Shown one piece after another: positions 1 to 8,941 of a DNA stretch of 64,000 nucleotides. Source of the stretch: Vibrio metschnikovii CIP 69.14 (lineage in GTDB: Bacteria; Pseudomonadota; Gammaproteobacteria; Enterobacterales; Vibrionaceae); contig NZ_ACZO01000003.1 in the NCBI RefSeq assembly GCF_000176155.1, positions 1 through 64,000 of the forward strand, in the 5' to 3' direction. Under the pieces are notes generated by a model. The model was not told the origin of the DNA. It saw only the letters and a list, made by a program, of their open reading frames with translations, and made no database searches. The first letter of the stretch is position 1, and every line of letters begins with the position of its first letter. The position numbers and the translations under genes are program-made.

Positions 1-1
1 A

Positions 2-457
2 GGTATCAGTGATGACGCCATGCATCAAATGAAGAAACGAGTGCGACAAGTCACCAAACGAAATAGAGGACGAACGTTCCCGGCAATCATCAAGGAACTA
101 TCGACGTATCTACGAGGTTGGCAGAACTACTTTAAACTGGGCTTAAGGCCGTCATCGATGAGTCACCTAGACAGTTGGATAAGACGCCGACTGCGGTGCT
201 ACCGTCTAAAACAGAAAAAGCGGAAATACAGCATAGCGATGTGGCTGATTAGTTTAGGAGTCGCCAAACCTAATGCATGGAAAGTCGCAGGTTCAGATAA
301 AGGATGGTGGAAACTCTCACGGACGCCCCAAGTCAATCAGGCTTTACCCAACAAACGGTTGGAAGAGTTGGGGTTATACTCATTGTTGGAAGGGTATGAA
401 ACATTGAAAATCTATTCGGAACCGCCGTATGCGATCCACGCTTGTACGGTGGTGTGA
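2..457 (+). CDS. Group II intron reverse transcriptase/maturase, C-terminal part (runs off window start)
   Basis: The frame is open from base 2 and ends at 457, so the gene begins before the window. The visible ~150 residues hold the maturase (X/GIIM) domain, with the typical segment LRGWQNYF followed by a basic stretch (WIRRRLRCYRLKQKKRK). The protein would help the intron RNA fold and splice and take part in retrohoming. The polymerase motifs lie outside the window. No HNH endonuclease motif follows the maturase domain in the visible part. Intron domains V and VI follow directly, which confirms the identity. Confidence 0.85.
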   Translation, partial: GISDDAMHQMKKRVRQVTKRNRGRTFPAIIKELSTYLRGWQNYFKLGLRPSSMSHLDSWIRRRLRCYRLKQKKRKYSIAMWLISLGVAKPNAWKVAGSDKGWWKLSRTPQVNQALPNKRLEELGLYSLLEGYETLKIYSEPPYAIHACTVV

Positions 458-492
458 GAGGACGGCGGGAGTGATCCCGCCTCCTACTCGAT
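415..492 (+). ncRNA. 3' end of group II intron (domains V and VI)
   Basis: Downstream of the maturase stop lies a domain V-like hairpin (CCGCCGTATGCG pairing toward CGCTTGTACGGTGG), then a GC-rich domain VI-like hairpin (GGCGGGAG/TCCCGCC). The intron probably ends with AT at 492, where reading frame of an IS3 orfA begins on the opposite strand. The exact splice boundary is inferred from the junction with the IS gene. Confidence 0.65.
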
Positions 493-643
493 TATCGCCT
501 TTAGCGGCATCGAGAGCCACCTTAGCTTTAAACTCAGGAGAGTGGTTTCTACGTTTTCTAGTCATAATCTGTCCCTGTATTGTTGGGTACTATCAAAACA
601 GATCGACCACTTAAAGTCATGTCCGAAAATTGGGGGCCACTTC
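493..643 (-). pseudogene. IS3-family element, 5' end with start of orfA
   Basis: The minus-strand frame starting with ATG at 565 reads MTRKRRNHSPEFKAKVAL and then AAKGD, the standard N-terminus of IS3-family OrfA (HTH transposase subunit). The match stops at about 492, where the group II intron joins, so only ~24 codons remain. Upstream of the start, the bases up to about 643 read outward as TGGCCCCCAATTTTCGGACA, which resembles an IS3-family terminal repeat. It abuts the truncated IS66 tnpC. The gene is non-functional as it stands. Confidence 0.6.
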
Positions 644-937
644 TTTTTTAGGCTTAGGACGTTTTTGACCGCGGTTTTTGTTTTTCTTATTTTTCTGGCC
701 GAGTAGAGTGTCCATCGTTTCAGATGACTTGACCATGCCAACCAACTTACGCAATTTATGCAGGGTGATATCGTTGTCAGACAGACGCTCTTGCAAGGCA
801 GCCAGCGTCTTTAATGCCTTCAACAAGATGTGGCAATCTTCCGCACTCAGTGCTAAGTCGTGCTCCTTTGCCTCGTGCACTCGCTGGATAAGCCTGTCCA
901 GCTCTTCGCTGTCAATATCGGTAAAGTCTTGCGCCAT
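617..937 (-). pseudogene. tnpC: IS66 TnpC, N-terminal fragment
   Basis: 106 codons remain of a protein that is normally about 500 residues. The part seen has the N-terminal leucine-rich helix region (LKALKTLAALQERLSDND) and the basic linker with repeated KNK and RPKPKKE. The last residues (about VAPNFRT) come from the neighbouring IS3 end. The zinc-binding and DDE catalytic domains are absent. Confidence 0.75.
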
Positions 938-1052
938 TTAAGTTCCTGTCGGCTGGCTTGCAGTGCTGATGTGCTCAATTATTCCAGCATTGTGGGATCG
1001 GTCAACATGATCGTGAGGATCGATAACTTAAAGGGGAATAGTGTGCGTACGG

Positions 1053-1379
1053 TCATACTTTTTGCCAGCCAGGCAGCCCCACCAACAGAGCTTTAAGCTG
1101 CTTCGCGGCGACAGGGGTCACCCCATCTTGGTGATGACGGGGCCAATCTTGAAAGCGGCCTTTGCTCAGGCGTTTATTGATTAACCAGAAGCCAGAGCCG
1201 TCATAACATAATGCTCTAAGCATGGTTTGACGGCGGTTGGTAAACACAAACAGGGTTCCGCTACGAGGCGACTGTTTTAGCTGATGACGACACAGGGCGG
1301 CGAGTCCATCAATACCACAGCGAAAATCGGCTGGTTGAGTCGCAAGCAGGATTTTACTCTCAGCAGTCAGGTGGATCAT
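1053..1379 (-). CDS. tnpB: IS66 accessory protein TnpB
   Basis: 108 residues, normal family length. It carries the family signature near the N-terminus (ATQPADFRCGIDGLAAL) and the later FVFTNRR and LCYDGSGFWL blocks of the IS66 Orf2/TnpB family. TnpB is needed with TnpC for IS66 transposition, but its exact biochemical role is not established. The start overlaps the stop of tnpA, as in an operon. Confidence 0.9.
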   Translation of the reverse strand: MIHLTAESKILLATQPADFRCGIDGLAALCRHQLKQSPRSGTLFVFTNRRQTMLRALCYDGSGFWLINKRLSKGRFQDWPRHHQDGVTPVAAKQLKALLVGLPGWQKV

Positions 1380-1750
1380 TTTACTTCTCCTGCTTCTTGT
1401 ATCAGAGCTCGCAATAAGTCAGGAGAGACAAGGCCGCTGATACGGATCTGACTTGAATTAGGAAGAGTGAGCTGAAGGCTCAGGTCTGATTTAGGTAGTA
1501 AATCAGGCTCTATCTGTAACGGAACAAAATCAGGAGCGGACGACTTAACGGGAAGTTGCTTGCGCCAGTCATTGAGCTGGGTGGTGCAGATCCGTAGTGC
1601 TTTGGTCACGTGACTGATCGGATATTCTTCAAGCAGCTTGAGTGCTAAGCAGCGTAGTTCATCGGGGATACTGGCATGTTTATTAATGCGGGTTTGTCGC
1701 CAGTGCTCAAAGTCAGCAGTGGCCTGAATCAGGTTTTTCTGGTTTTGCAT
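1376..1750 (-). CDS. tnpA: IS66 accessory protein TnpA (HTH)
   Basis: A protein of about 124 residues starting MQNQKNLIQ. I chose this start rather than the one 9 codons upstream because GGAAGG lies just before it. The helix-turn-helix-like segment ISHVTKALRICTTQLNDWRK is typical of the small IS66 TnpA. It overlaps tnpB by four bases. The C-terminal half (SLQLTLPNSSQIRISGL) has the usual beta-rich tail. Confidence 0.8.
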   Translation of the reverse strand: MQNQKNLIQATADFEHWRQTRINKHASIPDELRCLALKLLEEYPISHVTKALRICTTQLNDWRKQLPVKSSAPDFVPLQIEPDLLPKSDLSLQLTLPNSSQIRISGLVSPDLLRALIQEAGEVK

Positions 1751-1777
1751 GGTGCCTTCCTTATATTGGATAAGCAC

Positions 1778-2183
1778 TTAGTAAACCAGAGCTGGCGAGT
1801 TAAGTTGAGCTATGCTGCCGTAAGCTCACGATAAACCCGCGCTAAAACCTATTTCTAAACAACGATACCTCTACAGTCACCGATTATGAACAACTAATTT
1901 GAATTCGATAGATAGCAAGCATATACTTCTAATGCTTGCTATAAGAAACGCGGCTTCGGCTCCACTTGTAGATAGATGAATTCAAATAGCCCTGTTCTCT
2001 TACGCTCATAGAGTATTGACCGCAGGTAGCGCGTAATAGAGCCACTTCTAGTGGCTCTTGTCGTATCTTAATGTTAGAAAAGCTAAGATATCTTCCTTCA
2101 AATTTTCTACGTTCATAGTGAGTCGCAACAAATTGCTCTAAGAAACTTTAGGGCAAAGATGAGTCAGCAGAGGGCTAACTAGC
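1778..2183. other. Non-coding stretch with a 9-bp hairpin
   Basis: No convincing gene. The only structure seen is a perfect hairpin at 2038-2058 (AGAGCCACT, loop TCT, AGTGGCTCT), without a following T-run. It may be a weak terminator or the end of a lost element. The part nearest 1780-1850 probably contains the IS66 terminus. Confidence 0.4.
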
Positions 2184-2600
2184 TTAAAATGGGTAGTGCT
2201 CTTCTTCATACGCTTCCACCCAGGTCACTAGCTTTTCAAGTTCGTCACCTTCGGGTGTGCCTGGTTCAGCATCGAATATGGTTTCAATCCTCTTTAAAAC
2301 CATCCTGTACTCGTTTTCTGACAGTATTTCCGATTCAGTAAGTCCTTTAACTTTCATGAGAGTTTCCCTATCGACACTCCCGCTTTTGTTAAAGCGTTCA
2401 GCCATTTTTAGCATTTTTTCCATTCGGGTGTTGTTAAGAGCATCGTCTCTTTGAACAAGAAAATCGCTTTCTGCTTTATCCGTATCTTCAGAATAAGATC
2501 CCCAATCTTTTTCATTTGTAGTCGCGAGTTCATCAGCGTGTGTTGTTTTGGGTGTAATACCCTCAAGCAGTTCTTTTTCTGAAAGTGGTTTACGGCCCAT
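2184..2600 (-). CDS. Chimeric antitoxin-like protein (MazE-tail plus HigA-head)
   Basis: I chose the start MGRKPLSEK because GAGGAGCGAGCC precedes it. Residues ~1-40 (ELLEGITPKTTHADELA, then DWG) look like the C-terminal toxin-binding tail of MazE/ChpS antitoxins. Residues ~90-138 (YRMVLKRIETIFDAEPGTPE, then VEAYEEEHYPF) look like the N-terminal 50 residues of HigA antitoxins, which normally continue into an HTH; here the frame stops right after HYPF. No toxin gene is next to it. It is probably a fused relic, but it has a good ribosome binding site and could be made. Confidence 0.55.
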   Translation of the reverse strand: MGRKPLSEKELLEGITPKTTHADELATTNEKDWGSYSEDTDKAESDFLVQRDDALNNTRMEKMLKMAERFNKSGSVDRETLMKVKGLTESEILSENEYRMVLKRIETIFDAEPGTPEGDELEKLVTWVEAYEEEHYPF

Positions 2601-2672
2601 GGCTCGCTCCTCGATTGAAAGTAACATTAGATGATTTATAGCATAGTGAGTTACCGGCTGTAAGGTATGAGC

Positions 2673-3725
2673 GGCTTTGTTGCTTAAATCGATGGAACTA
2701 AATCAAGAAGCTACGATCTGATCGGCTACATCCATTAATCGTCGTAGCCTAATGCCTAAACCTCGTTACAAAACAACCAACTGGAAGCAGTACAATAAAG
2801 CCTTAATTAATCGTGGTTCACTGACCTTTTGGGTTGATGAGGAAGCGATAGCTGAGTGGAAGCAAAGCAAACAAGGCAAGCGTGGTAGACCACGCCAATT
2901 CAGTGATTTAGCCATTACGACTGCATTAATGGTGAAACGAGTATTCTCTATGCCATTGAGAGCGCTGCAAGGATTTATAGACTCAGTATTTAAACTGGCT
3001 AATATCCCGCTATTTTGTCCGCATTACACCTGCATAAGTCGTCGAGCTAAGGAAGTTGATGTTTCATTTAAAACTAAAACCAGAGGAGCGATACAACATC
3101 TAGCCATTGATTCCACTGGTCTCAAGGTTTATGGCGAAGGTGAATGGAAGGTTAAGAAGCATGGTACTGACGGGAAGCGTAGAGTTTGGCGTAAACTGCA
3201 TATTGCAGTAGATGCCAGCACTCACGAAATAGTCGCAGCAGAACTGAGTTTCTCTAACGTAACCGATGCTGAAGTGCTTCCCAACTTACTTAAGCAGACA
3301 CGTCGTAAAATCATTGAAGTATCAGGTGATGGAGCTTATGACACAAGAAGCTGCCATGAAGCTATACGAATCAAGCGAGCAGTTCCGCTCATCCCGCCAC
3401 GAGAAGGGGCAGCTTTCTGGGAGCAAGGACATCCTCGCAATTTGGCGGTAGGTTGTCAGAAGCTCTACGGCTCAAACAAAAAGTGGAAAAAGCGGTATGG
3501 TTATCATAAGCGCTCTCTATCAGAGACAGCCATGCATCGAGTGAAACAGTTGTTAGGTGGGAAATTAAGCCTAAGAAATTACAACGCTCAGGTTGGCGAG
3601 ACTTACGCAATGATCAAAGCGCTGAACAAGCTTACGGGGCTAGGTATGCCTGAAACTCAGTATGTTGTTTAAAAATGAAGCATTATGGGCTGGTATGCCT
3701 TTTCTCTGAATTAAGCAACAAAGCC
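2673..3725 (+). mobile_element. IS5-family element (IS903-like), copy 1
   Basis: Ends are inverted repeats GGCTTTGTTGC at 2673 and GCAACAAAGCC at 3725. The 1053-bp element carries one transposase gene. The 9 bases on either side do not match, so there is no visible target duplication, which suggests recombination between copies after insertion. It differs from copies 2 and 3 at many positions but has the same ends and length. Confidence 0.9.
2752..3672 (+). CDS. IS5-family transposase
   Basis: 306 residues, the usual length for the IS903 group. A DDE nuclease: the block HLAIDSTGLKVYGEGEWK holds the first Asp, VSGDGAYDTR the second, and the Tyr-rich RYGYHKRSLSETAMHR segment the Glu (Y-R-E signature region). 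It starts at MPKPRYKTTNWKQY. The gene appears intact. Confidence 0.92.
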   Translation: MPKPRYKTTNWKQYNKALINRGSLTFWVDEEAIAEWKQSKQGKRGRPRQFSDLAITTALMVKRVFSMPLRALQGFIDSVFKLANIPLFCPHYTCISRRAKEVDVSFKTKTRGAIQHLAIDSTGLKVYGEGEWKVKKHGTDGKRRVWRKLHIAVDASTHEIVAAELSFSNVTDAEVLPNLLKQTRRKIIEVSGDGAYDTRSCHEAIRIKRAVPLIPPREGAAFWEQGHPRNLAVGCQKLYGSNKKWKKRYGYHKRSLSETAMHRVKQLLGGKLSLRNYNAQVGETYAMIKALNKLTGLGMPETQYVV

Positions 3726-3759
3726 TCGGTACAGCCTCAAGACTGTACCGATAAGGTGA

Positions 3760-6057
3760 TTAGTGCTGTGTCACACTGACGGCTTTTGTACTGCTATTGA
3801 AATGAATCTGATAGGTGGCGTAGTCGCCGACTTGATAATCCATACTTGGGTAGGATTCTGTCCACGAACCATCATCAATTTTAAACCTTGCGGGTGACTC
3901 TTCACCACTGAAGGTTTGGGTTGTTGTGTAAAGGCCAGTTTGCTCATTGTAATCCAGCAGTGTTAATCCCCACCCGTTTGCTGTACCTCGGAAGTACCAA
4001 GTTTCATTTCCACCATTCGTGTTGCTGGTGCACTGAGACAGCTCTTTCCATTCACCATTGGCATAGCAAAGGTTTGGTGCTGACACCTCCATATCGAGGG
4101 TTTGGCGGCTGCCTTGATCACTGAAAATGACTTTCAAACTATTGAGGTTAGTACCAAAGTCATAACAGTATTGACCATTTTGTTGGGTCATTGCTTGCCC
4201 AGGCCAAGTTGCGTTAGCAATGGGGGTTGCGGCCGCCACATTCCAGAAATAGAGGTAAGGCTGAGAGAATCCTTGCTCATTGCCATAACAGATTTGGGTG
4301 GCGTTACCTTCATCCTCATCGTTCTCTGTGATTAGGGTAAACCCACAGTCGGCTAAAGATTTCCAGCTACCATCGCTATAACACGTTCCAGTAGTGGTGG
4401 TGAGATCGTTACTCTTATTGGCACCTTGATTTGAAAAAATCACATTCACACTTGAAAGCTCAGTTTCAACATCATGGCAATAGAAATCACCATTTGCCGT
4501 CATGGTAACGCCAGGCCAAGTGGCGTTTGTGAGTGAGCCTGCTGGTTGTGCTCCCCAGTAGTGGAGTGTTGGTGAAGTGTGATTAGCGGCATTGTCGTAG
4601 CAGAGGTTGGTTGCCGTAACAGGCGTAGCCGGTTTTTTCTCACCATCATCACAATCGGTGCAGGTTTGTCCTACTTTTGCTCCGACATGAATGGCCGCCG
4701 CATTATGAGAAGCCACGGTGAAATGGGCATAACCTGAACTGTCTACACTGATGGTGGTGCCACTACATGTTCCCGTTTGTGAGTTAAAGTCACCACTGAT
4801 GATGTCGCAATATTCACCCGCTGGCATTCCGGTAGCAAAACCTTGGTTGATGCCTTTGTTGTCGTCTCGGTTAATGACAACAAAACCTAGCCCACCACGG
4901 CCAAAGGCGACTTGGTTATAGCCATCATCCCACCAGTTGGTTACGCGCCATTCTGCTGCGGTGTGATTACGAAAAGCCACCATATTGGCTACGCCGCGCC
5001 AGCGGTGTTCACAAACCCAGTCTCCTCCATCAAAACCACAGGCGTTCCCCGTATGTATACCTGTTGCGGGAGGGCCTGCATCAAAATCATTGAAGTAGTA
5101 GCCTGACATGACTTTGGGATACCCATAAGGATAGGCCAAAGTAAAAACGTTACCGAGGAAGTAGAGGTTACCAAAGTCTTGATGGCTGAGTACTTGCCCT
5201 GGGTTATGGCGTTCTTCATCATGGTTGGTTACAAAAGTCACGGCATCGCTGCTGCTTAGCCAACCATTCCAAGAACCAATACCTTGTAAGTCTTTAATTC
5301 CCCCGTGCTTAAACTTAGGTCCTAGGGTGCGAGCAAAGAAGAACTCAGTAACATCACCAATATAGGTATATTCCGCAGGCTTAACGGGTTCATTCTCGGC
5401 ACCGATCACTTCTTGGAAAATATAAGGGGTGCCATGTAACTTACTCTTTATTGCCGCGATATCTTCGGCTGGCATATGTTTCGCCGCATCAATACGAAAC
5501 CCAGCGACCCCCATACTGATCGCATCATTCATGTAGTCTGCAATTTTTTGGCGAACATACTCAGAACTGGTTTTGAGATCGTTAAGTCCGACAAGATCAC
5601 AATTTTGTACTGACCAGCGATTAGAATAGTTGATGTCACTGGTGCAGCTATTAAAGTCATTAACTCCATATGGAACTTCAGGGAAGTTGCGATTCCATGC
5701 CGCCATATGGTTAATGACGGCATCCACATAAATGTCTACCCCTACGTTTTTACAACGTTGCACCATATCCGCAAATTGTGCACGGTTACCACTACGGCCT
5801 TCAAAAGCATAACTAACGGGTTGGTAGCGAGACCACCAAGCCGGGTTATCGACACTTTTCTGAGGAGGGGAGACTTGTACCGCAGCAAACCCTTTAGGCC
5901 CTAGGAACTCTTCACATTCCTGAGCAATATCTTGCCAACTCCATTCAAATAAGTGGACGAATGTTGTCTTTGGAACGGTTTGAGCATAGCTTTGCGTTCC
6001 CCCGATTAAGCTCCCGAATAACATGAGTCCGGCAGACAAACTCTTGTTGAATTTCAT
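3760..6057 (-). CDS. Secreted alpha-amylase (GH13) with C-terminal starch-binding modules
   Basis: 765 residues. A Sec signal peptide occupies ~1-25 (MKFNKSLSAGLMLFGSLIGG, cut after SYA). The GH13 barrel shows all conserved regions: DAVINH at 112-117, GFRIDAAKH with nucleophile Asp190, acid/base Glu216 in QEVIG, and NHDEERH with Asp280. After domain C come two related modules (about 485-580 and 590-680) with Cys pairs and the shared motif NATWPG, then an 81-residue module starting WYFRGTANGWG; both types look starch-binding. It should cleave starch outside the cell to malto-oligosaccharides, feeding the PTS operon at 14-19 kb. It stands alone, just downstream of IS5. Confidence 0.93.
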   Translation of the reverse strand: MKFNKSLSAGLMLFGSLIGGTQSYAQTVPKTTFVHLFEWSWQDIAQECEEFLGPKGFAAVQVSPPQKSVDNPAWWSRYQPVSYAFEGRSGNRAQFADMVQRCKNVGVDIYVDAVINHMAAWNRNFPEVPYGVNDFNSCTSDINYSNRWSVQNCDLVGLNDLKTSSEYVRQKIADYMNDAISMGVAGFRIDAAKHMPAEDIAAIKSKLHGTPYIFQEVIGAENEPVKPAEYTYIGDVTEFFFARTLGPKFKHGGIKDLQGIGSWNGWLSSSDAVTFVTNHDEERHNPGQVLSHQDFGNLYFLGNVFTLAYPYGYPKVMSGYYFNDFDAGPPATGIHTGNACGFDGGDWVCEHRWRGVANMVAFRNHTAAEWRVTNWWDDGYNQVAFGRGGLGFVVINRDDNKGINQGFATGMPAGEYCDIISGDFNSQTGTCSGTTISVDSSGYAHFTVASHNAAAIHVGAKVGQTCTDCDDGEKKPATPVTATNLCYDNAANHTSPTLHYWGAQPAGSLTNATWPGVTMTANGDFYCHDVETELSSVNVIFSNQGANKSNDLTTTTGTCYSDGSWKSLADCGFTLITENDEDEGNATQICYGNEQGFSQPYLYFWNVAAATPIANATWPGQAMTQQNGQYCYDFGTNLNSLKVIFSDQGSRQTLDMEVSAPNLCYANGEWKELSQCTSNTNGGNETWYFRGTANGWGLTLLDYNEQTGLYTTTQTFSGEESPARFKIDDGSWTESYPSMDYQVGDYATYQIHFNSSTKAVSVTQH

Positions 6058-6665
6058 GTTCTTCCCTTAAGTTTGAAATCTTAAAATGTAAGAAAAAATG
6101 TATTTTGTCTAAAAAGACAGCAAAACTTTAGGAGAGATAAAAAATAATACCTCCTGAAAAAAGAGGGATTGTGAGAATCGTCATTATTTGTACAAGCTTT
6201 ACTTTTCTAGATTTAAATACAGTCACTAAATGCGCATATTCACGATGAAATAAGAGAATAAAATTGGAATAGAAGTTTGGTTTTGAATTAATGTATTGAT
6301 TTCATTATATTTATAATGTTCATCTTAATGGTTGATTGACACATAACGTGAGGTATTAGGCAAAATGATAGGTGAAGCGGCTAGTATGTTGAATGGAGAG
6401 AGAAAGGCATTCTCTTTGCCTTATGTGATATAAGGTTATGAAAGAAGGCAGGAATATTGCTAAGGTTTTTATTCTATTTGCCGCTAAACTCAATACAGTG
6501 TCGGATTTGTTTTTCCTTTCATTCCTCGTTAATCGCCGCTTATCATTTCAACAAACTCACGAGCGATAGTCGTGCGTGAGTTTGTTGGTTGATTATTTTA
6601 AGTCAGCCAGTGAGCAATTTCTTATCAATTAGCAACGTCGTCATAAACTTTCGGGTGGTGAAAAG
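6058..6665. other. Intergenic region between amylase promoter and parB end
   Basis: About 600 AT-rich bases with no convincing gene. The part near 6060-6250 must carry the amylase promoter (leftward). The part near parB holds the inverted repeat listed separately and TCGCC/ATTTCAA heptamer-like sequences at 6533-6550 that recall P1 parS boxes. I see no clear CRP or MalT site. Confidence 0.4.
6549..6587. repeat. 13-bp perfect inverted repeat downstream of parB (possible parS or terminator)
   Basis: CAACAAACTCACG and CGTGAGTTTGTTG are separated by 13 bases. It lies 79 bases beyond the parB stop, the position where P1-type plasmids keep parS. There is no T-run, which argues against a classical terminator. 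A box resembling P1 ParB hexamer/heptamer motifs (TCGCC then ATTTCAA) sits immediately to the left. The centromere role is inferred from position. Confidence 0.45.
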
Positions 6666-7745
6666 TCATGAATTGTCCACCGCTTCTAATACTTCAGCGA
6701 TTGCTTTATCTAACTGTCTTTGTATATCGTTGGGTAAACGGCCAAATTCATAAGAGAAGTTTCGTCCTTTAACTCGTTTACGAGCGTAAACGCCTTTACT
6801 CTTGAAAGTGGCTAATGGTGTGACTGAAGCACTTTCTTTATCTTGTTTATTTTGGGCAATCTTTAGCTCAGATTTTATTTTGGATAAAAGTAGATTCTTA
6901 ACGTCATCATGAGTTTGTTCAGGCTGAACATTGACAGTGATTTTTTGTATTTCTTTAATAAAATCTGATAGTTCGGATTTATCTTTCCCGATTAACTTCA
7001 TCACCTTATCAAGTACCGAGTAATCGGGATGCGATAAAAGGTTTACATCTGGAAATAACGAAATAAGCGCTTGATCAATACTGGCAGCTTTTAGTGCTTT
7101 ACTGACAGCAGGTCTGCTGATCCCGGTGATCTTAGCTACATCTTCTTGAGTGTAATTACCACTGTCCATAATCGCTTTACATTGCAAACCAATTTCACGC
7201 TGATTATGTTCTTTTGCTGTTTGTAATTGTTTAGCCAATGCTTTGGCATCAGCATAGGACAGGGCATCCTGTGTGACTAAGATGCGAAACTCTTTGATGT
7301 GACCTTGTTGCAATAGTACCCAAGCGCGGCGGCGTGAACCGTCAAGCACATCTATTTTGCCATCTATTTCCCGACCAACGGCAGGGTAAAATTGCTGAAA
7401 CTCAAGAGAGGCGAGGTCGGATAATGAATCTTTAGTCAAAAGAGACTGATCACGGCCATTCACTTCAAAGGTGACGCAGGTTTTATCACGAACTTGTTCG
7501 TATGACAGAGTTACTTCGTTAAATATTGCCTGAGCGCCTGACTCTAATTGCCATGCTACGCTGTTACCAACAGATTCAATACCGAATATATTTTGAAGGT
7601 AATGGGCTGTATTCTCACCAGCTTTAGTTAGCTCAGAGGAAAGTTGGCGAGTAAGGCTTTCAATATTAGCTTTAGCTGCTACAGCTTGCGCTTCAGCTGA
7701 ACCGGGTGTATTGCCTAGTGGACTTGCGCCTCTTTTTTTTGCCAT
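6666..7745 (-). CDS. parB: Plasmid partition protein ParB (P1-like)
   Basis: 359 residues. It has the ParB/RepB-type specificity region around 120-190 (IDGKIDVLDGSRRRAWVLLQ) and a helix-turn-helix YTQEDVAKITGISRPAVSKA at ~195-215 that would bind the centromere. The C-terminal third is basic and probably forms the dimerisation/DNA-binding part, as in P1 ParB. Its ATG overlaps the parA stop (TAATG), so translation is coupled. Together with ParA it segregates the replicon at cell division. Confidence 0.9.
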   Translation of the reverse strand: MAKKRGASPLGNTPGSAEAQAVAAKANIESLTRQLSSELTKAGENTAHYLQNIFGIESVGNSVAWQLESGAQAIFNEVTLSYEQVRDKTCVTFEVNGRDQSLLTKDSLSDLASLEFQQFYPAVGREIDGKIDVLDGSRRRAWVLLQQGHIKEFRILVTQDALSYADAKALAKQLQTAKEHNQREIGLQCKAIMDSGNYTQEDVAKITGISRPAVSKALKAASIDQALISLFPDVNLLSHPDYSVLDKVMKLIGKDKSELSDFIKEIQKITVNVQPEQTHDDVKNLLLSKIKSELKIAQNKQDKESASVTPLATFKSKGVYARKRVKGRNFSYEFGRLPNDIQRQLDKAIAEVLEAVDNS

Positions 7746-8941
7746 TATTTTTGCTCCTCACGCCATACATTGACGATATCTCTTAGAATCTGACTGGTAA
7801 CTTCATAACTGTTTTGTTGAGCGCTTTGGAAAGTCCCCTTACTTTTTGGATATTCACTTTTAGACATATCAAAAACCGTTGAAAGCAGTGAGGATGCTTG
7901 GCGGATAGCTTCACTGTGTTTGAACTCTTTAGAATAAAGGTAAGGTGCAAAGTGATCATACAAGCTGTTCATCAATTCACTCGTTGTTGAACCGTCTCGG
8001 TGATTAGTAAGAAGAATTTTCATAAAGTCGTAGCCGGAATGATTAGCATTAGCCAATAAAGCCCAAACTTGGGGGATATAACTAAAATAAGAGCATGTCG
8101 CATCAATATCGTTTTCCGTGATAGATAAAGGAAAAACGACACTAGTTGCTGCAAAGTAGGCATTGTAAGTGGCATAACCTAACGAGGGGGGAGTATCGAT
8201 TAAAATAATATCAAACTCATCACGAACAGTATCAATCACTTCACTTAAGATAGAATACGGAGAAGGAAGTTTATGACTAAAAACTTGCTCATGAAACCAG
8301 CCTTCAATGGCTCTATCTGATTGTGATGCTGGGAGAATTCTTAAGTTTGGAATTGTCGTTTGCAAAAAGGCTTCAGAAACGACTTGAGGAAAAGTCTCAC
8401 CTTCCTCTAAGTCATAGTTTTGCATGATTAAATCGCCAACAGACAAACAACCTTCTTTCTCGGCTTCTGGGGCGTAATACATAGATAGGGTAGCTTGACC
8501 ATCCATATCGATTAAGCCAATACGGTATTCTTGATGAAACTCTGCAGCTAACCCAGAAGCTATTGTCGCTGCTGAAACGGTTTTCCCAACGCCACCTTTT
8601 TGATTTTGAATCACTATCACTTGTGTTTTTTGTGACGGTAAGCGATGGAACAAGGGCTCTTTTCTTAAATTTTCAGGTAGTAGTGCACGTACTATATACA
8701 TTTCCTCAATGTCTATAGACCATTGAGAGTCAGCGTGGCGCCTTGGGTCTATGCCCGCATTAGCGACATATTTATCTAAGGTTTTAGAATCAATATCTAA
8801 ATATGCTGTCGCTTCAGCACGCGTAAAATTACGAAGCTCTTTACGATGATTAGCCAACAACCGTTGATTTCTACGTTTAATGTAAGCATCAGCACCTAAT
8901 TTCAAATCTTGAAAAGTTTGTGTGGTTTTTTCCGCGTCCAT
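7745..8941 (-). CDS. parA: Plasmid partition ATPase ParA (type Ia, P1-like)
   Basis: 398 residues, the long ParA form that also represses its own operon. The N-terminal ~100 residues include an HTH-like segment (FTRAEATAYLDIDSKTLDKY). The deviant Walker A is QNQKGGVGKTVSA at ~110-120, followed by GLIDMDGQ and IILIDTPPSLGY. It is the first gene of a parA-parB operon. The upstream DNA has strong inverted repeats suitable as its operator. Confidence 0.95.
   Translation of the reverse strand: MDAEKTTQTFQDLKLGADAYIKRRNQRLLANHRKELRNFTRAEATAYLDIDSKTLDKYVANAGIDPRRHADSQWSIDIEEMYIVRALLPENLRKEPLFHRLPSQKTQVIVIQNQKGGVGKTVSAATIASGLAAEFHQEYRIGLIDMDGQATLSMYYAPEAEKEGCLSVGDLIMQNYDLEEGETFPQVVSEAFLQTTIPNLRILPASQSDRAIEGWFHEQVFSHKLPSPYSILSEVIDTVRDEFDIILIDTPPSLGYATYNAYFAATSVVFPLSITENDIDATCSYFSYIPQVWALLANANHSGYDFMKILLTNHRDGSTTSELMNSLYDHFAPYLYSKEFKHSEAIRQASSLLSTVFDMSKSEYPKSKGTFQSAQQNSYEVTSQILRDIVNVWREEQK

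Larger units (their letters stand above)
644..1830 (-). mobile_element. IS66-family element, truncated (tnpA, tnpB, N-terminal tnpC)
   Basis: Three consecutive minus-strand genes have the typical IS66 order tnpA-tnpB-tnpC. The tnpC reading frame is cut after about 95 codons at the IS3 end, so the element lacks its DDE transposase core and cannot move by itself. The outer end, upstream of tnpA, lies somewhere in 1780-1850; I could not fix the terminal repeat. Confidence 0.75.
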
